From: Streptomyces sp. GSL17-111
Lineage (GTDB): Bacteria > Actinomycetota > Actinomycetes > Streptomycetales > Streptomycetaceae
DNA: 64,000 nucleotides
Direction: 5' to 3'
Assembly (NCBI RefSeq): GCF_037911585.1
Contig: NZ_JBAJNS010000001.1
Coordinates: 1 to 64,000, forward strand
In this document: piece after piece, positions 36,318 to 45,768 of the stretch
Layout of the letters: every line of letters starts with the position of its first letter
Position numbering within the stretch: position 1 is the first letter of the stretch
The notes under the pieces: model-generated
The model's database searches: none
Told to the model about the DNA's origin: nothing
What the model saw: the letters and a program-made list of their open reading frames with translations, nothing else
Made by a program: the position numbers and the translations under genes

Positions 36318-37089
36318 TCAGCGGGAGCAGACCACGCTCACCAGGGTGAACGACGCGTAGAACGGCCCTTGGGAGAGGCTGGCGAACCAGCGACGACCAC
36401 GGTCTCGGTCGACGCGGCCCTCGTTGACGGCTTGTTGCATGTTGCGGCCCAGGCCCAGCGTGTGGTCCGCCTCGTGGAAGTCACGGAACACCGGTGTCGT
36501 GGCGAGCACAGCCTCCACGCGGAAGCCTGCCTGTTCGGCGAAACGCGCAAGACTCCGTCCGATGGTCGCATGGCGGACCACTTCGGCAGTGGTGTATCGG
36601 GTGAAGGCCCGACTCGTCTCAAGATCCTCAGCGTCAACGATCAGGGTGTCCCAGTCGGGTTCGGCAAGACCGATTCGCGCTCCCGATCGCGTCGCACGGT
36701 GAAGCTGATCAAGAGCCTCGGCAGGGTCAGCGACGTGCATGAGGACTCGGTCGATCTTGGCCCGATCCACCGTGCCCGGGTCGACGGGGAGGTCGTGCAC
36801 ATCCCCGCCACGGATCTCCACCGTGGGCAGATCGCTCGTGCGTGCGCGGGCCCGGGCGAGCATGGCCGGGTCGGTCGACGCCGATCACAACACCCCTGTC
36901 CCCGACACGTTCCGCCATTGCCGGTAGGTCTGTGCCCGGGCCACATCCCACATCCATGACGACGTCCCCCGCCTGACAACCCAACAGATCCAGCAACTGC
37001 CGCTTGTACACACGGCCGGCATCGCCAGCGGCGGCCCGCAGCATGTAGGAAGCCTGATCAGGACGGGACACACCAAGAGGAGATGACAT
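36318..37089 (-). pseudogene. Frameshifted SAM-dependent methyltransferase
   Basis: The first frame (from 37089) encodes the UbiE-like N-terminus with motif I VVMDVGCGPGTDLPAMAERVG and VVIGVD. At about 36865 the reading frame is lost, and the rest, MLARARARTSDLP to RIGLAEPDWDTLIVDA, follows in another frame to the stop at 36318. Combined length (about 255 residues) is normal for the family. A single-base change restores it. Confidence 0.75.
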
Positions 37090-37251
37090 ACAGGGCAGTC
37101 AAACACGCCTTCACCGAGGGACCCCGGTGGCGTCAGGAAGTGCGACCGGCCTGCGAGTACGTGGAACGGCCACGGATTGCTGGTTGGGGCCACGTCAGGG
37201 AAGCCGTGCCGGAGGTTGCTGGAACCGAGCAACGCCATCCCGCCCGGGGCA

Positions 37252-37989
37252 TCAGGTCAGCTCGTCGGATCTCCCGGCTTCGATGCCGGACCACTGCGCG
37301 ATGGGGCGCCCGTTCGTACGCCATTCCTCGGGGTTCTCCTCGGAGTACCACGGTTGCGGCCAGCCGTCGGGGGAGTCCTCCCAGGCCTCCTGGCGTCCGT
37401 AGACGGTCATGTCCAACAGTCCGTGGGTGGGCGCCATGACTTCGACGCCTCGGCCGCCGGTGTAGTACGTCTCGAACACCCGGTTCCCGTCACGGACGTA
37501 GCAGACGAGGTGGTGACGCTGCCAGTCCCGGCCTTCCAGGAGCCGCGGTGCCGTCTTCTCCACCGAATACCACGGCATGTCGAGGCCCAGGAAGTTCCGG
37601 TAGCGGACGCTGTGTTCGTAGGGGCCCTTGCAGAGCGTGGCGTACGTGGCGTCTCGGGAGTGGATGTAGGAGAGTTCGCGAACCTGGCTGTTGAAGAACG
37701 TGCAACCTTCGCACTGCTCGGCGGCGCGTCGTCCGGGCCACCAGGCGTGGTAGTAGGCGATGAGCTGCTTGCGGCCTTCGAAGACGTCGAGGATCGTGAT
37801 CGGCCCGTCAGGGCCGACGACCTCGATGGTGGCGTCGACCTCCACCATCGGCAGGCGCCGCAGCGCCGCAGCGATCGCGTCTCCTTCACGGGTGTGCGCC
37901 TTCTCCCGTGGGAGCAACGCTTCCCGAGCCTCCTGGTAGGTCCTCCTGTCCACCACAGGCGGGAGCGCCGGACTCGGTGTTCGGTCGTT
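37252..37989 (-). CDS. DUF899 family thioredoxin-like protein
   Basis: The protein fits DUF899: AYYHAWWPGRRAAEQCEGCTFF near the middle, then VRELSYIHSRDATYATLCKGP and a C-terminal W-rich end. These proteins have a thioredoxin-like fold of unknown function. GTG 37989 has GGAG six bases upstream; ATG 38004 gives five more residues but lacks a site. Confidence 0.85.
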   Translation of the reverse strand, partial: NDRTPSPALPPVVDRRTYQEAREALLPREKAHTREGDAIAAALRRLPMVEVDATIEVVGPDGPITILDVFEGRKQLIAYYHAWWPGRRAAEQCEGCTFFNSQVRELSYIHSRDATYATLCKGPYEHSVRYRNFLGLDMPWYSVEKTAPRLLEGRDWQRHHLVCYVRDGNRVFETYYTGGRGVEVMAPTHGLLDMTVYGRQEAWEDSPDGWPQPWYSEENPEEWRTNGRPIAQWSGIEAGRSDELT

Positions 37990-38281
37990 CACGAGCGTCT
38001 CCATTCACTATGGCCGTAAGGCGGCCAGGAGGTCACGTGGAACCAGGATGGCCACCAAGCGGTGACCCGCTCCCGAGCGCCACGCGGTGGCCCTTCGACG
38101 GCTCGCTCATTCGGTTCGACAGCCGCACTACCGCCCTGTCCCCATACCGGTGACCTCCGTGTGTGTCCTTCATTCTGTTGGGAGGCCACATACTGGCGGC
38201 ATGCGAGGAGGACGGATCTTCGCACGTAGCCGTGGGTGTTCGTTGGTGTGTCAACGCCGTGCTCTCGGGAACCCGGCGAGC

Positions 38282-39031
38282 ATGAAAACGGTCAACAATC
38301 ATCCTCAAGTCGGCCAAGCTCCTGAAGTAGCACCGGCTCCGACCGGTAATCTGCTGCTTGCCGCAGAAATGGATCGCCGTCCCATGTTTCTGCCCGGCAG
38401 TAGAGCGAAAAAGGGAATCATCAGCGATGTGAAGCATCTCGCCGCCGAGCTTGAGGAGCACGAGAGCGTCCTGCGGGCTACCGTTTTTGAAGGGTTCGCT
38501 CATCTGGCTTTCGGAATCAACCACCGGCTCATGCGGAAGGCGGCGGCGAGCGGCGCCGAACGGGCCCGCTTCGACCTCGTGGTGCTCATCGAGGCGGAGA
38601 CCCCGGCCACAGCTCGTCATGTGCGCGAGAACCCGGTGTATCAGCGGCTCGTCAGATCTGTAGACGAGTCCGCCCGGCGGGTCTTCACCGTCGCCGCTCT
38701 CAACGCTCGCTCCATGGGGGAGGTCGTGCCCCACGACCGCGGGGTGTTTCTCTTCAACTACTTCTACGCCGAAGATGACGCGGAACTCATCCCGGTCTGG
38801 GATTACACGGCCGGCTGGTGGCACGCCAATGCGAACCTGGACAATTCACGCGTTATGGCACCGATGGAGGGCGAACGGCGCGACTTCGGCATCATCAACC
38901 ACTGCCGATGGGACCGCCTGCGGGAATTCGTCCCCCACATGGCCTTCCGCCCATCCTTCCGGCGCTTTGTCCTGGCCAACTTCACCGCCAGCAACATCTC
39001 CGCCCAACCGACCCTCTACCGGCTGGCCTGA
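38282..39031 (+). CDS. Hypothetical protein, possible dimeric barrel fold
   Basis: The 249-residue protein has two similar halves of about 110 residues, one with FDLVVLIEAETPATARHVRENPVYQRL and the other with VFLFNYFYAEDDAELIPVWDYTAGWW, each resembling a ferredoxin-like dimeric alpha-beta barrel repeat. The repeats are weak, so this is inference. It ends FTASNISAQPTLYRLA. No family is recognised. The start at ATG 38282 lacks a strong site; ATG 38201 is also in frame. Confidence 0.5.
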   Translation: MKTVNNHPQVGQAPEVAPAPTGNLLLAAEMDRRPMFLPGSRAKKGIISDVKHLAAELEEHESVLRATVFEGFAHLAFGINHRLMRKAAASGAERARFDLVVLIEAETPATARHVRENPVYQRLVRSVDESARRVFTVAALNARSMGEVVPHDRGVFLFNYFYAEDDAELIPVWDYTAGWWHANANLDNSRVMAPMEGERRDFGIINHCRWDRLREFVPHMAFRPSFRRFVLANFTASNISAQPTLYRLA

Positions 39032-39107
39032 TGCCCAAGTCGGTGCGAGCGAACTCGCGTCAGGGACGGGGGGCGGAGTGTTCAGGCGCCGTCTACCCTT
39101 GAACGCC

Positions 39108-39518
39108 ATGGACATCACCATTCACACCAGTTTCCTCCCGCATACCGATGCCGAAGCGTCCCTGGCCTTCTACCGCGACGTCCTCGGCTTCGAGGTGCGC
39201 AACGACGTCGGCCAGGGCACCATGCGCTGGATCACGGTGGGTCCGGTCGGTCAGCCCAGCACCTCCATCCTCCTGGCACCCCCGGCGGTCGATCCCGGGA
39301 TCACCGACGCCGAGCGGCGGACCATTTCCGAGATGATGGCCAAGGGAACCTACGGCTGGATCCTGCTCGCGGCCCGCGATCTGGACGACACTTTCGCGAA
39401 GGTGCGAGCCAGCGACGCCGAAGTCGTCCAGGAACCGACGGAGCAGCCCTACGGCATCCGTGACTGCGCGTTCCGAGACCCCGCAGGCAATCTCGTCCGC
39501 ATCCAGGAGGTGCGCTGA
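39108..39518 (+). CDS. VOC-family protein
   Basis: The 136-residue protein is a glyoxalase/bleomycin-resistance fold member: MDITIHTSFLPHTDAEASLAFYRDVLGFEV at the start and YGIRDCAFRDPAGNLVRIQEV at the end. Likely a metal-dependent dioxygenase-like or binding protein. It follows the previous gene after 76 bases on the same strand, so they may share a transcript. Confidence 0.85.
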   Translation: MDITIHTSFLPHTDAEASLAFYRDVLGFEVRNDVGQGTMRWITVGPVGQPSTSILLAPPAVDPGITDAERRTISEMMAKGTYGWILLAARDLDDTFAKVRASDAEVVQEPTEQPYGIRDCAFRDPAGNLVRIQEVR

Positions 39519-39536
39519 CCCGGCCGCACGAGGTCG

Positions 39537-39775
39537 TCACCGGACGAGCGGGCGGCAGGTCAGCGGCCGTTCCTCGGCGCGGTCCCCGCCGTTCCGGAAC
39601 ACCCGGGGGGCGCGGGCTCCGAGAGTACGGGTGACCGCCTCCTTGAGGCGGCCGTCTTCAAGGAGAACGCCCACACCGTCCTCCAGCGCCCATCCGGCCG
39701 GCAGAGCAGGCCGTCGTCGTGCGTGGAGAAGCCTCCTCCGAGGAGAGCGACTCGCCGAGAGGGAGCAGCGCTCAC
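39537..39775 (-). pseudogene. Peptidase E (S51) remnant with central deletion
   Basis: An AAGGAGG site precedes GTG 39775, which opens SAAPSRRVALLGGGFSTHDD, the start of an S51-family peptidase E. After about 25 codons the frame changes, and PAGWALEDGVGVLLEDGRL to ARAPRVFRNG, the family's C-terminal strand pattern, follows to TGA 39537-39539. Roughly 150 residues, including the catalytic Ser/His region, are missing. This is a deletion derivative, not a single frameshift. Confidence 0.6.
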
Positions 39776-39806
39776 GGGATACCTCCTTGAGCGGCGCGCG
39801 GCGCGG

Positions 39807-40295
39807 TCAGCCGTCTTTCCCGGGGGCGGCGGGGCGGGGTTCCAGGACCACCACCGCGGTCTCGGACGACCGCAGGGCCGCGTAGGCGTCGAGCTCCGTG
39901 TTGATCTGGCGCCAGCGGTCCCACAGCCGTGCGCGCTCCTCCCCCGCCGCAGCGCGGGCACGGACCTGACACCGTCCGTCAGCGAGATCGGCTGTCGCCT
40001 CGGGGGTCGATCGAAGGTTGAGCCACCACGCGGGCTCGCCCTCGCCCCAGCCGTTCATCGCCAGTGACACGAGGTTCGGGCCGTCCTCGATGTAGCCGAT
40101 GACCACGCTGCGCTGTTGTCTGGTGCGTCGTCCGGTGGTGGTCAGGCGCAGGGTGCCCCAGCCGCGCGCCCGTGGGCGCCAGAGCCCGATCCGGCCACGA
40201 GATGCCCGGTAGACGCCCCGGTGGAGGGCCCAGAAGAGCCGGACGATGCCACGGGGCGGAAGCCGCGGTTCCTTGTTCCGGCGCTCGACCGGCAT
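39807..40295 (-). CDS. Deazaflavin-dependent nitroreductase-family protein
   Basis: The protein follows the DDN family: RRLRLTTTGRRTRQQRSVVIGYIEDG and the conserved SLAMNGWGEGEPAWWLNLRS. These enzymes use F420 or flavin to reduce quinones and nitro compounds. About 160 residues. ATG 40295 is chosen because GGTGG lies upstream; ATG 40316 and 40325 are alternatives. Confidence 0.8.
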   Translation of the reverse strand: MPVERRNKEPRLPPRGIVRLFWALHRGVYRASRGRIGLWRPRARGWGTLRLTTTGRRTRQQRSVVIGYIEDGPNLVSLAMNGWGEGEPAWWLNLRSTPEATADLADGRCQVRARAAAGEERARLWDRWRQINTELDAYAALRSSETAVVVLEPRPAAPGKDG

Positions 40296-40498
40296 GGTCA
40301 CATCCACCCGACGCATGACGTGCACATGAGCGAGACCCTAGCCGCAACCGTCGGCGTCCGGTGGCTCGACGAGAGGTGCGGGGCGGGTGGTGACGTGCTC
40401 CGGGCAGGGGGCGCCCGGACGCGGCGACGTCGGCGGCCTCATGGGAGGGGCCGGTGCGGGGGCAAGGATGGCGGCCCCCGCACCAGCGCCCTTGTGGG

Positions 40499-40972
40499 TC
40501 AGGCGAACTGACCGGGCCGGTAGTCACCGGCGGGCTGCCGGATGATGACGTTCAGCCGGTTGTAGGCGTTGATGAGGGAGATGAGGGCGACGAGCGCACC
40601 CAGTTGGGACTCGTCGTAGTGCTGCGCGGCGTTCGCCCAGGCCTCGTCGGTGACCCCGCCGGCGGCGTCGGCGATCCGGGTGCCCTGCTCCGTCAGTTCC
40701 AGGGCGGCGCGCTCCGCCTCGGTGAACACCGTGGCCTCCCGCCACGCCGCGACGAGGTGGAGACGCGTCACGTTCTCACCGGCGTGTGCCGCTTCCTTGG
40801 TGTGCATGTCGGTGCAGAAACCGCAGCCGTTGATCTGGCTGGCGCGGATCTTCACCAGTTCCTGTGTCGCGGCGGGCAGGGCGGACTCCGTGACCGCCCT
40901 GCCCGCCGCGTTGAGGTGCTTCAGGAACGTGTCTGCGAACGGGTTGCCGAGGAGGTTCAAGCGAGCGTCCAC
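40499..40972 (-). CDS. Carboxymuconolactone decarboxylase-family (AhpD-like) protein
   Basis: The protein of about 157 residues carries the AhpD redox motif in ASQINGCGFCTDMHTKEA (CxxC followed by His). It is likely an alkyl-hydroperoxidase or reductase of the CMD family, of use in oxidative stress. GTG 40972 has AAGGA upstream and is preferred to the open frame reaching 41008. Confidence 0.88.
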   Translation of the reverse strand: MDARLNLLGNPFADTFLKHLNAAGRAVTESALPAATQELVKIRASQINGCGFCTDMHTKEAAHAGENVTRLHLVAAWREATVFTEAERAALELTEQGTRIADAAGGVTDEAWANAAQHYDESQLGALVALISLINAYNRLNVIIRQPAGDYRPGQFA

Positions 40973-41115
40973 GATTCTTCTTCCTTGCCGACGACGACGG
41001 GTACGCACACATGACCGCGCGGCACGGCTCGCTGTGACAGGGCCACTGTGTGAGGTGCGTCTCCTTCTCGGGCCGGACGGTGCGGGCCCGTCGGCGGCGC
41101 GGGGAGGGCTTCGTG

Positions 41116-42300
41116 TCAGCGACGCGCGGGAGGGAAGGGTCCGGTGGGCGTGAAGGCCCGGGCCGCGAAGCGTTCACCGATCAGGCGGTGGGTGGCGGCG
41201 TCCGGGTGGAGGTCGTCCGGCAGCGGCAGCTCGGCGACGTCCGGCTCGCCGTAGAGGTCGCGGCCGTCGAGGTAGTGCAGGTGAGGGTCGTCCGCCGCTC
41301 GCTGCCCCACCAGACGGCTCAGTTCCTCACGGACGACGTTGAGGGTGAGTTTGCCGGCGGCCCGCTCAGCCGGCTCTCCGGTGGCCCGGAACCGCAGAGC
41401 GCCGGTGGCGAGCGCGTCGAGGTCGAAGGCGGTGGGGCCGGGCGTGTCCTCGTGGATGGGGCACAGGATCGGAGAGACGACCAGCAGCGGAGCGCTGGGG
41501 TGGCCGTCCCGGACGGTGTCGAGGAAGCCGTGCACGGCCGAGGTGAAGGCGCGCAGCCGCATCACATCGGTGTTGACGAGGTTGATGCCGATCTTGACGC
41601 TGATCACGTCCGCCGGTGTGTCGCGCAGCGTGCGGGCGGTGAACGGGTCGAGCAGCGCGCTGCCGCTCAGACCCAGATTGATCAGTTCGACCCCGCCGAG
41701 CCGGGCGGCGAGGGCGGGCCAGGTGGCGCTGGGGCTCGCCGCGTCGGAACCGTGGCTGATCGAGCTGCCGTGGTGGAGCCAGACCGGGCGGTCCGCCGTG
41801 GGGGCGGGCTCGACGGGTGCGTCGGTGCGCAGGGCGACGAGTTCGGTGGTCTCGTTGTGGGGCAGCCAGATCTCGATGTCCTTGACGCTGCCCGGCAGGC
41901 CGGTGAAGCGGAGGGTGCCGGGCGAGCCGGGCGCTGTCGAGGCTGCTCCGGTGGCCATGTCGATGGTCATGACGTTGCCGCCGGGAACGGTGTCCTGCTG
42001 CGTGAGGCGGCCGTCGACGAGGAGGTCGTAGACGCCGTCGGGGCGCGGTGGGGTGCCGGCGTAGACGCGCTTGGTGGGGAGGGTGTCCAGTTCCACGGCG
42101 GTGGCTCGGGTGCGGAAGGCCAGCCGTACGCCGGAGGGCTGGGATTCGGCTATGGCGAGTTGTCCGTCGTTGTGCTGGACGCGGGCCCGCGCCGGGAGTC
42201 GGTGCGGTAGGAGACCGTGTTCCGTCCGTTCCAGTTCGAGGGCGCCGCGGACCAGCTCCGCGGTGAGGGGTGTGTCGATCCACGGGTTCTCGGTGTGCAA
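41116..42300 (-). CDS. SGNH/GDSL hydrolase
   Basis: The 394-residue protein has an N-terminal beta-rich region of about 180 residues, then an SGNH esterase domain: GSSISHG (block I serine), GLSGSA (block II glycine), GINLVN (block III asparagine) and DDLHPD (block V Asp/His). The N-terminal part resembles the SsfX3-like domain seen in some Streptomyces GDSL enzymes. Substrate unknown. No signal peptide is evident. Confidence 0.88.
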   Translation of the reverse strand: MHTENPWIDTPLTAELVRGALELERTEHGLLPHRLPARARVQHNDGQLAIAESQPSGVRLAFRTRATAVELDTLPTKRVYAGTPPRPDGVYDLLVDGRLTQQDTVPGGNVMTIDMATGAASTAPGSPGTLRFTGLPGSVKDIEIWLPHNETTELVALRTDAPVEPAPTADRPVWLHHGSSISHGSDAASPSATWPALAARLGGVELINLGLSGSALLDPFTARTLRDTPADVISVKIGINLVNTDVMRLRAFTSAVHGFLDTVRDGHPSAPLLVVSPILCPIHEDTPGPTAFDLDALATGALRFRATGEPAERAAGKLTLNVVREELSRLVGQRAADDPHLHYLDGRDLYGEPDVAELPLPDDLHPDAATHRLIGERFAARAFTPTGPFPPARR

Positions 42301-42381
42301 GGGACTGTTCCTCGGGTGGGAGTTGTGCGACGTCCTCGGGTCGGCGCGGCGCCCGGCTTCCCGGCCGGGTCGCGGTCGGGA

Positions 42382-43185
42382 TCAGGGCGCGGTGGCCGGT
42401 TCCGCGCGGTAGGCGCGGTGGAGCAGCCCGAGGAAGTCGGGTGCCTCGGGCAACGGTACGGAGCCGATCTCCCGCACGGTCACACCGGGGGTCCATGAGT
42501 TCATCACGACGGCGCCGGAGAGCGCGGCCAGGTCGCGGAGGGTCACGTCCCGGACCCGCTGGGGGACGTCCATCCGGTCCAGTTGGCGGCGCACGATGCC
42601 CATGGTGGTGCCGTCGAGCTTCTCGGCACGGGGCCACACCACGGAGGTGCCGTCCCAGAAGGCCAGGTTCCAGATCGTCGCCTCGCTGAGGCGTCCTTGA
42701 CGGTCCACGAACGCGGCGTCGTCCCGTCCCCGGGCGGCGGCCTGCCGCAGGTAGTACGTCTTGGCGACCTCCCCGACGTGTTTGACGGTGGGCAGGTGCC
42801 GTTCGTGCGGCACCGCGGTCAGCTTCAGCGGACCGGCGGGGCCCTCGGCGGGCGGGCCGGTGCGGACGAGGATCGAGAGCTCGGCGTCCGGCTCCGGCAC
42901 GGTGAACTCACCGGCCGTCGAGTACAGCGTCGCCGTCAGCGAGACGTCGGCGGGCCCGGCGTCCAGGGCGGTGCGCAGCGCGGAGCGCACCCGGGCGTCG
43001 GGCAGGGCCTGACCGAAGAGACGCAGCGAGGCCGACCGCAGACGCGCCAGGTGCAGGTCGAGCCCCCGGACCAGCCCCTCGCGGGCCTGCAGGGCGGTGA
43101 AGTGGGCGTAGCCCGCGAAGGCCAGCGGTGCCAGGTCCCCACCGGTGGCCGGGCGGGTGTCGCGCTGGACGAGATAAGCGGCCAT
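42382..43185 (-). CDS. Class IV aminotransferase-like protein
   Basis: The 267-residue protein belongs to the PLP-dependent class IV aminotransferases (D-amino-acid or branched-chain transaminase, or aminodeoxychorismate lyase type). KHVGEVAKTYYLRQAA contains the predicted PLP lysine, and RLSEATIWNLAFWDG and PGVTVREIG follow in the order of the family. It lies divergently opposite a MerR regulator and downstream of a MerR-type promoter. Confidence 0.8.
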   Translation of the reverse strand: MAAYLVQRDTRPATGGDLAPLAFAGYAHFTALQAREGLVRGLDLHLARLRSASLRLFGQALPDARVRSALRTALDAGPADVSLTATLYSTAGEFTVPEPDAELSILVRTGPPAEGPAGPLKLTAVPHERHLPTVKHVGEVAKTYYLRQAAARGRDDAAFVDRQGRLSEATIWNLAFWDGTSVVWPRAEKLDGTTMGIVRRQLDRMDVPQRVRDVTLRDLAALSGAVVMNSWTPGVTVREIGSVPLPEAPDFLGLLHRAYRAEPATAP

Positions 43186-43263
43186 GGGGCACTCCTGCGG
43201 GATGCGGTCGGGGGATGATGGGGCGGCGGGGGCGGACCGGGCCGCGCCCTCCGCGCAGGAGTG

Positions 43264-43295
43264 ACGCTAGGGCCTGACATCGGTGAGAAGGTCAA
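43264..43295 (-). promoter_or_regulatory. MerR-type promoter of the class IV aminotransferase
   Basis: Read on the minus strand, TTGACC (43290-43295) and TAGCGT (43264-43269) are spaced 20 bases apart. Such an over-long spacer is the hallmark of promoters activated by MerR regulators, and the merR-like gene lies divergently next to it. Confidence 0.65.
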
Positions 43296-43318
43296 ACGCG
43301 GACGGGGGGGGGGGAGAC

Positions 43319-43669
43319 ATGCTGATCGGGGAGTTGGCGCGGCGTACGGGGGTCAGTGCGCGGCTGCTGCGGTACTACGAGAGCCAGGGGCTGCTCGCGG
43401 CCCGGCGGGGCCCCAACGGCTACCGCCATTACGCGGAGGACGCCGTCGTCACGGTCCGGCAGGTGCGGGCTCTGCTGGGTGCCGGGCTGTCCACCGAGGT
43501 GATCGGTTCGGTGCTCGCGTGTGCCCGGGGTGAGGAGCCCGTGCTGCGGTGGTGCGAGGAGCTGAGGGACGTCCTGCGGGGCGAGTTGGAGACGTTGGAC
43601 GAGCGGATCGAGGGCCTGCGGCACCAGCGGGGCAACCTGGCCGACCTGCTGGCGCAGGACCCGGCGTGA
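43319..43669 (+). CDS. MerR-family regulator
   Basis: The 116-residue protein starts MLIGELARRTGVSARLLRYYESQGLL, the MerR winged helix, and ends in a coiled-coil dimerisation helix, LETLDERIEGLRHQRGNLADLL. It has no clear sensor cysteines. The ATG is preceded by a run of eleven G residues (43304-43314) that forms the ribosome-binding site. It likely controls the divergent aminotransferase gene. Confidence 0.88.
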   Translation: MLIGELARRTGVSARLLRYYESQGLLAARRGPNGYRHYAEDAVVTVRQVRALLGAGLSTEVIGSVLACARGEEPVLRWCEELRDVLRGELETLDERIEGLRHQRGNLADLLAQDPA

Positions 43670-43823
43670 GCGGCGCCCGGCGGCGCGCGGGCGGGGTCGC
43701 CGGGCGGCGTCCCGAGTGCGCCCGTACGACCGCCGTTCGCCGGCGTCTCCGGGGACGTACTGGCCCGCGACGGCTCGGATAACGGATGGTCGGGGGCGGG
43801 CGTGAGGCGGCAGGATGCTCCGC

Positions 43824-44384
43824 ATGACCGTGCCCACCCCCGAGCTGCACACGGCCCGCCTGCGACTGCGGCCGTTCACCGATGCCGACGCGGCGCCGCT
43901 CTACGCGCTGCACAGCAGCGCCCGTGTGCTGCGTTACTGGGACGGCCCGCCGTGGGTCGAACCGGCCCGCGCCCGGCGCTTCATCGCGACCTGCCGGACG
44001 ATCGAGGAGGAGGGCACGGGAGCGCGGGTGGCCGTCGACCGCGTCCTTGACGGCGCGTTCATCGGCTGGTGCGGCCTGACCGGCTGGAACCCGGACTTCC
44101 GCAGCGCGTCCCTGGGCTACGTCTTCGACGCCGCCGCGTGGGGCCACGGTTACGCCACGGAGACCGCGCACGCCGTCCTGCGGTGGGCGTTCGACACCCT
44201 GGACCTGAACCGCGTCCAGGCCGAGACCGACACCCGCAACCCGGCGTCCGCCCGGGTCCTGGAGAAGCTCGGCTTCGTCCGCGAAGGCACTCTCCGCGAG
44301 GACTGCGTCGTCAACGGCGATGTCTCCGACTCCTGGGTCTTCGGCCTGCTCCGCCGTGAGTGGCACCCGACGGCCGGATGTTAG
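43824..44384 (+). CDS. GNAT-family acetyltransferase, RimJ/RimL type
   Basis: The protein of about 186 residues starts MTVPTPELHTARLRLRPF and has the RimJ/RimL hallmarks: WCGLTGWNPDF, GYVFDAAAWGHGYATETAHA as acetyl-CoA site, and NPASARVLEKLGFVREGTLRE. It N-acetylates a protein or small amine substrate. ATG 43824 is preferred; ATG 43815 is also in frame. Confidence 0.88.
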   Translation: MTVPTPELHTARLRLRPFTDADAAPLYALHSSARVLRYWDGPPWVEPARARRFIATCRTIEEEGTGARVAVDRVLDGAFIGWCGLTGWNPDFRSASLGYVFDAAAWGHGYATETAHAVLRWAFDTLDLNRVQAETDTRNPASARVLEKLGFVREGTLREDCVVNGDVSDSWVFGLLRREWHPTAGC

Positions 44385-44480
44385 TGCCCGAGACCTGCCC
44401 GCCTTTCGGCCCGCACCCCACCGAGGTCACCGTCCGCACCGCTGGGGCGTCCAGGGGCCCGGCGGGGCGGCTGCGGTGCT

Positions 44481-45542
44481 TCAGCGGTCCGCCGCGGCGA
44501 CGCGCACCGTCCCCGGTCGGCGCAGGGCCGCCGCGAGCAGCGTCAGGGCGGTGCCCGCGACCGCCCAGACCGCGAGGGTCACCAGCGGGCCGGTCACGGC
44601 GGCGCCGTCGAAGTAGGCGATGGAGCGGGCGGTCCACGTTCCCGCGCCGGGTGGGAGGAAGGGCCCGATCTCCCGCCAGAACGGCGGCAGCAGCGGGGCG
44701 GGGAAGGCGCCGCCCGCGCTGGGGTTGCCCAGGACCACCACCAGGAGGATGGCCAGCCCGATACCGAGCACACCGAAGAGTCCCTGGAGGGCCAGCGTGG
44801 TCGCGCCGACGGCGAAGACGATGAGGGCGCCGAGGGCGGCCAGGGGCAGCAGTCCGCCCGGCAGGGCGTCCAGCACGGGGCCGACGATGACGGCCCCGCC
44901 GAGTCCGGCGGCCACCGCGTACAGGGCGAGGGCGGTCAGGCGCACGGCGGCCCGAGCGAGGTTCGAGGGGCGTGCTCCGTAGCTCATGGCGAAAATGGCC
45001 GCGCACAGGTAGCCGCCGACGCACCAGCCGACGACGAGGTAGAAGGACGTCAGGCCCCGGGCGTCGCCCTCGTCGGCGGGAGCCACGTCCTCCACGGTGA
45101 GCGGGCGGTCCTGTTGCCGCGCCACCTGCCGGAACGTGCCCTCGACGGCGTCCACCAGGGCGGCGCCGGACCCGCCGGCGACGAGGAGGGCGTACCGGTC
45201 GCCCTGCGGCCCGGTGACGACGGCACCGGCAACGCTGCGGTCCTCGACGGCGTCGCGGGCCTCCTGGCCGTCGGCGGTGGCGACCGTGACGTCGAGGGGC
45301 TCGCCGGGCAGTGCCTCCAACTCCTCCACCAGGGCCGACCGCATCGCGTCGGGAGCGGCGACCGCGACCGGCACGCGGTCGGGGTCCGGGTGGTGGAAGG
45401 CTCCGACGTAGGAGGCGATGAAGGCGAGCTGGAGCGCGAGGACGCCGAGCACGAGCAGGGCCGCGCGTGGGGTCACCGCGCCCGTCAGCCCGCCGACGAA
45501 GCCGCCGCGCTCGCGGGCGTGCGTGCCGTGGATGCGTGCCAT
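44481..45542 (-). CDS. DUF3533/ABC-2-like membrane protein
   Basis: The protein of about 353 residues has one N-terminal membrane segment (LLVLGVLALQLAFIASYVGAF), a long extracytoplasmic loop, and about five C-terminal membrane segments including YLVVGWCVGGYLCAAIFAMS and GLGGAVIVGPVLDALPGG. This is the layout of DUF3533/YhgE-Pip type proteins, related to ABC-2 permeases. ATG 45542 has GGGG upstream. It likely exports or secretes; substrate unknown. Confidence 0.8.
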   Translation of the reverse strand: MARIHGTHARERGGFVGGLTGAVTPRAALLVLGVLALQLAFIASYVGAFHHPDPDRVPVAVAAPDAMRSALVEELEALPGEPLDVTVATADGQEARDAVEDRSVAGAVVTGPQGDRYALLVAGGSGAALVDAVEGTFRQVARQQDRPLTVEDVAPADEGDARGLTSFYLVVGWCVGGYLCAAIFAMSYGARPSNLARAAVRLTALALYAVAAGLGGAVIVGPVLDALPGGLLPLAALGALIVFAVGATTLALQGLFGVLGIGLAILLVVVLGNPSAGGAFPAPLLPPFWREIGPFLPPGAGTWTARSIAYFDGAAVTGPLVTLAVWAVAGTALTLLAAALRRPGTVRVAAADR

Positions 45543-45768
45543 GTCCCCAGCCTCCGCAGGGACGGCCATGGCCGCATGTACTCAGGGCCGATCGGATGAG
45601 GGGCGAGCACGGCGTGGTGGGCGCGGCCGTTGCCTCGTCGTCGGGCGGGAGGGGTGACGTGGTGTCAGCGCCGCAACCGTTGCGTAGGGTCGGAACGTCT
45701 CGGTGGAAGGGTGGAACGGGCGCTGATCAGGCAGAAGGCGCAACCGGTGACCGATGGTGGGGGACGCA

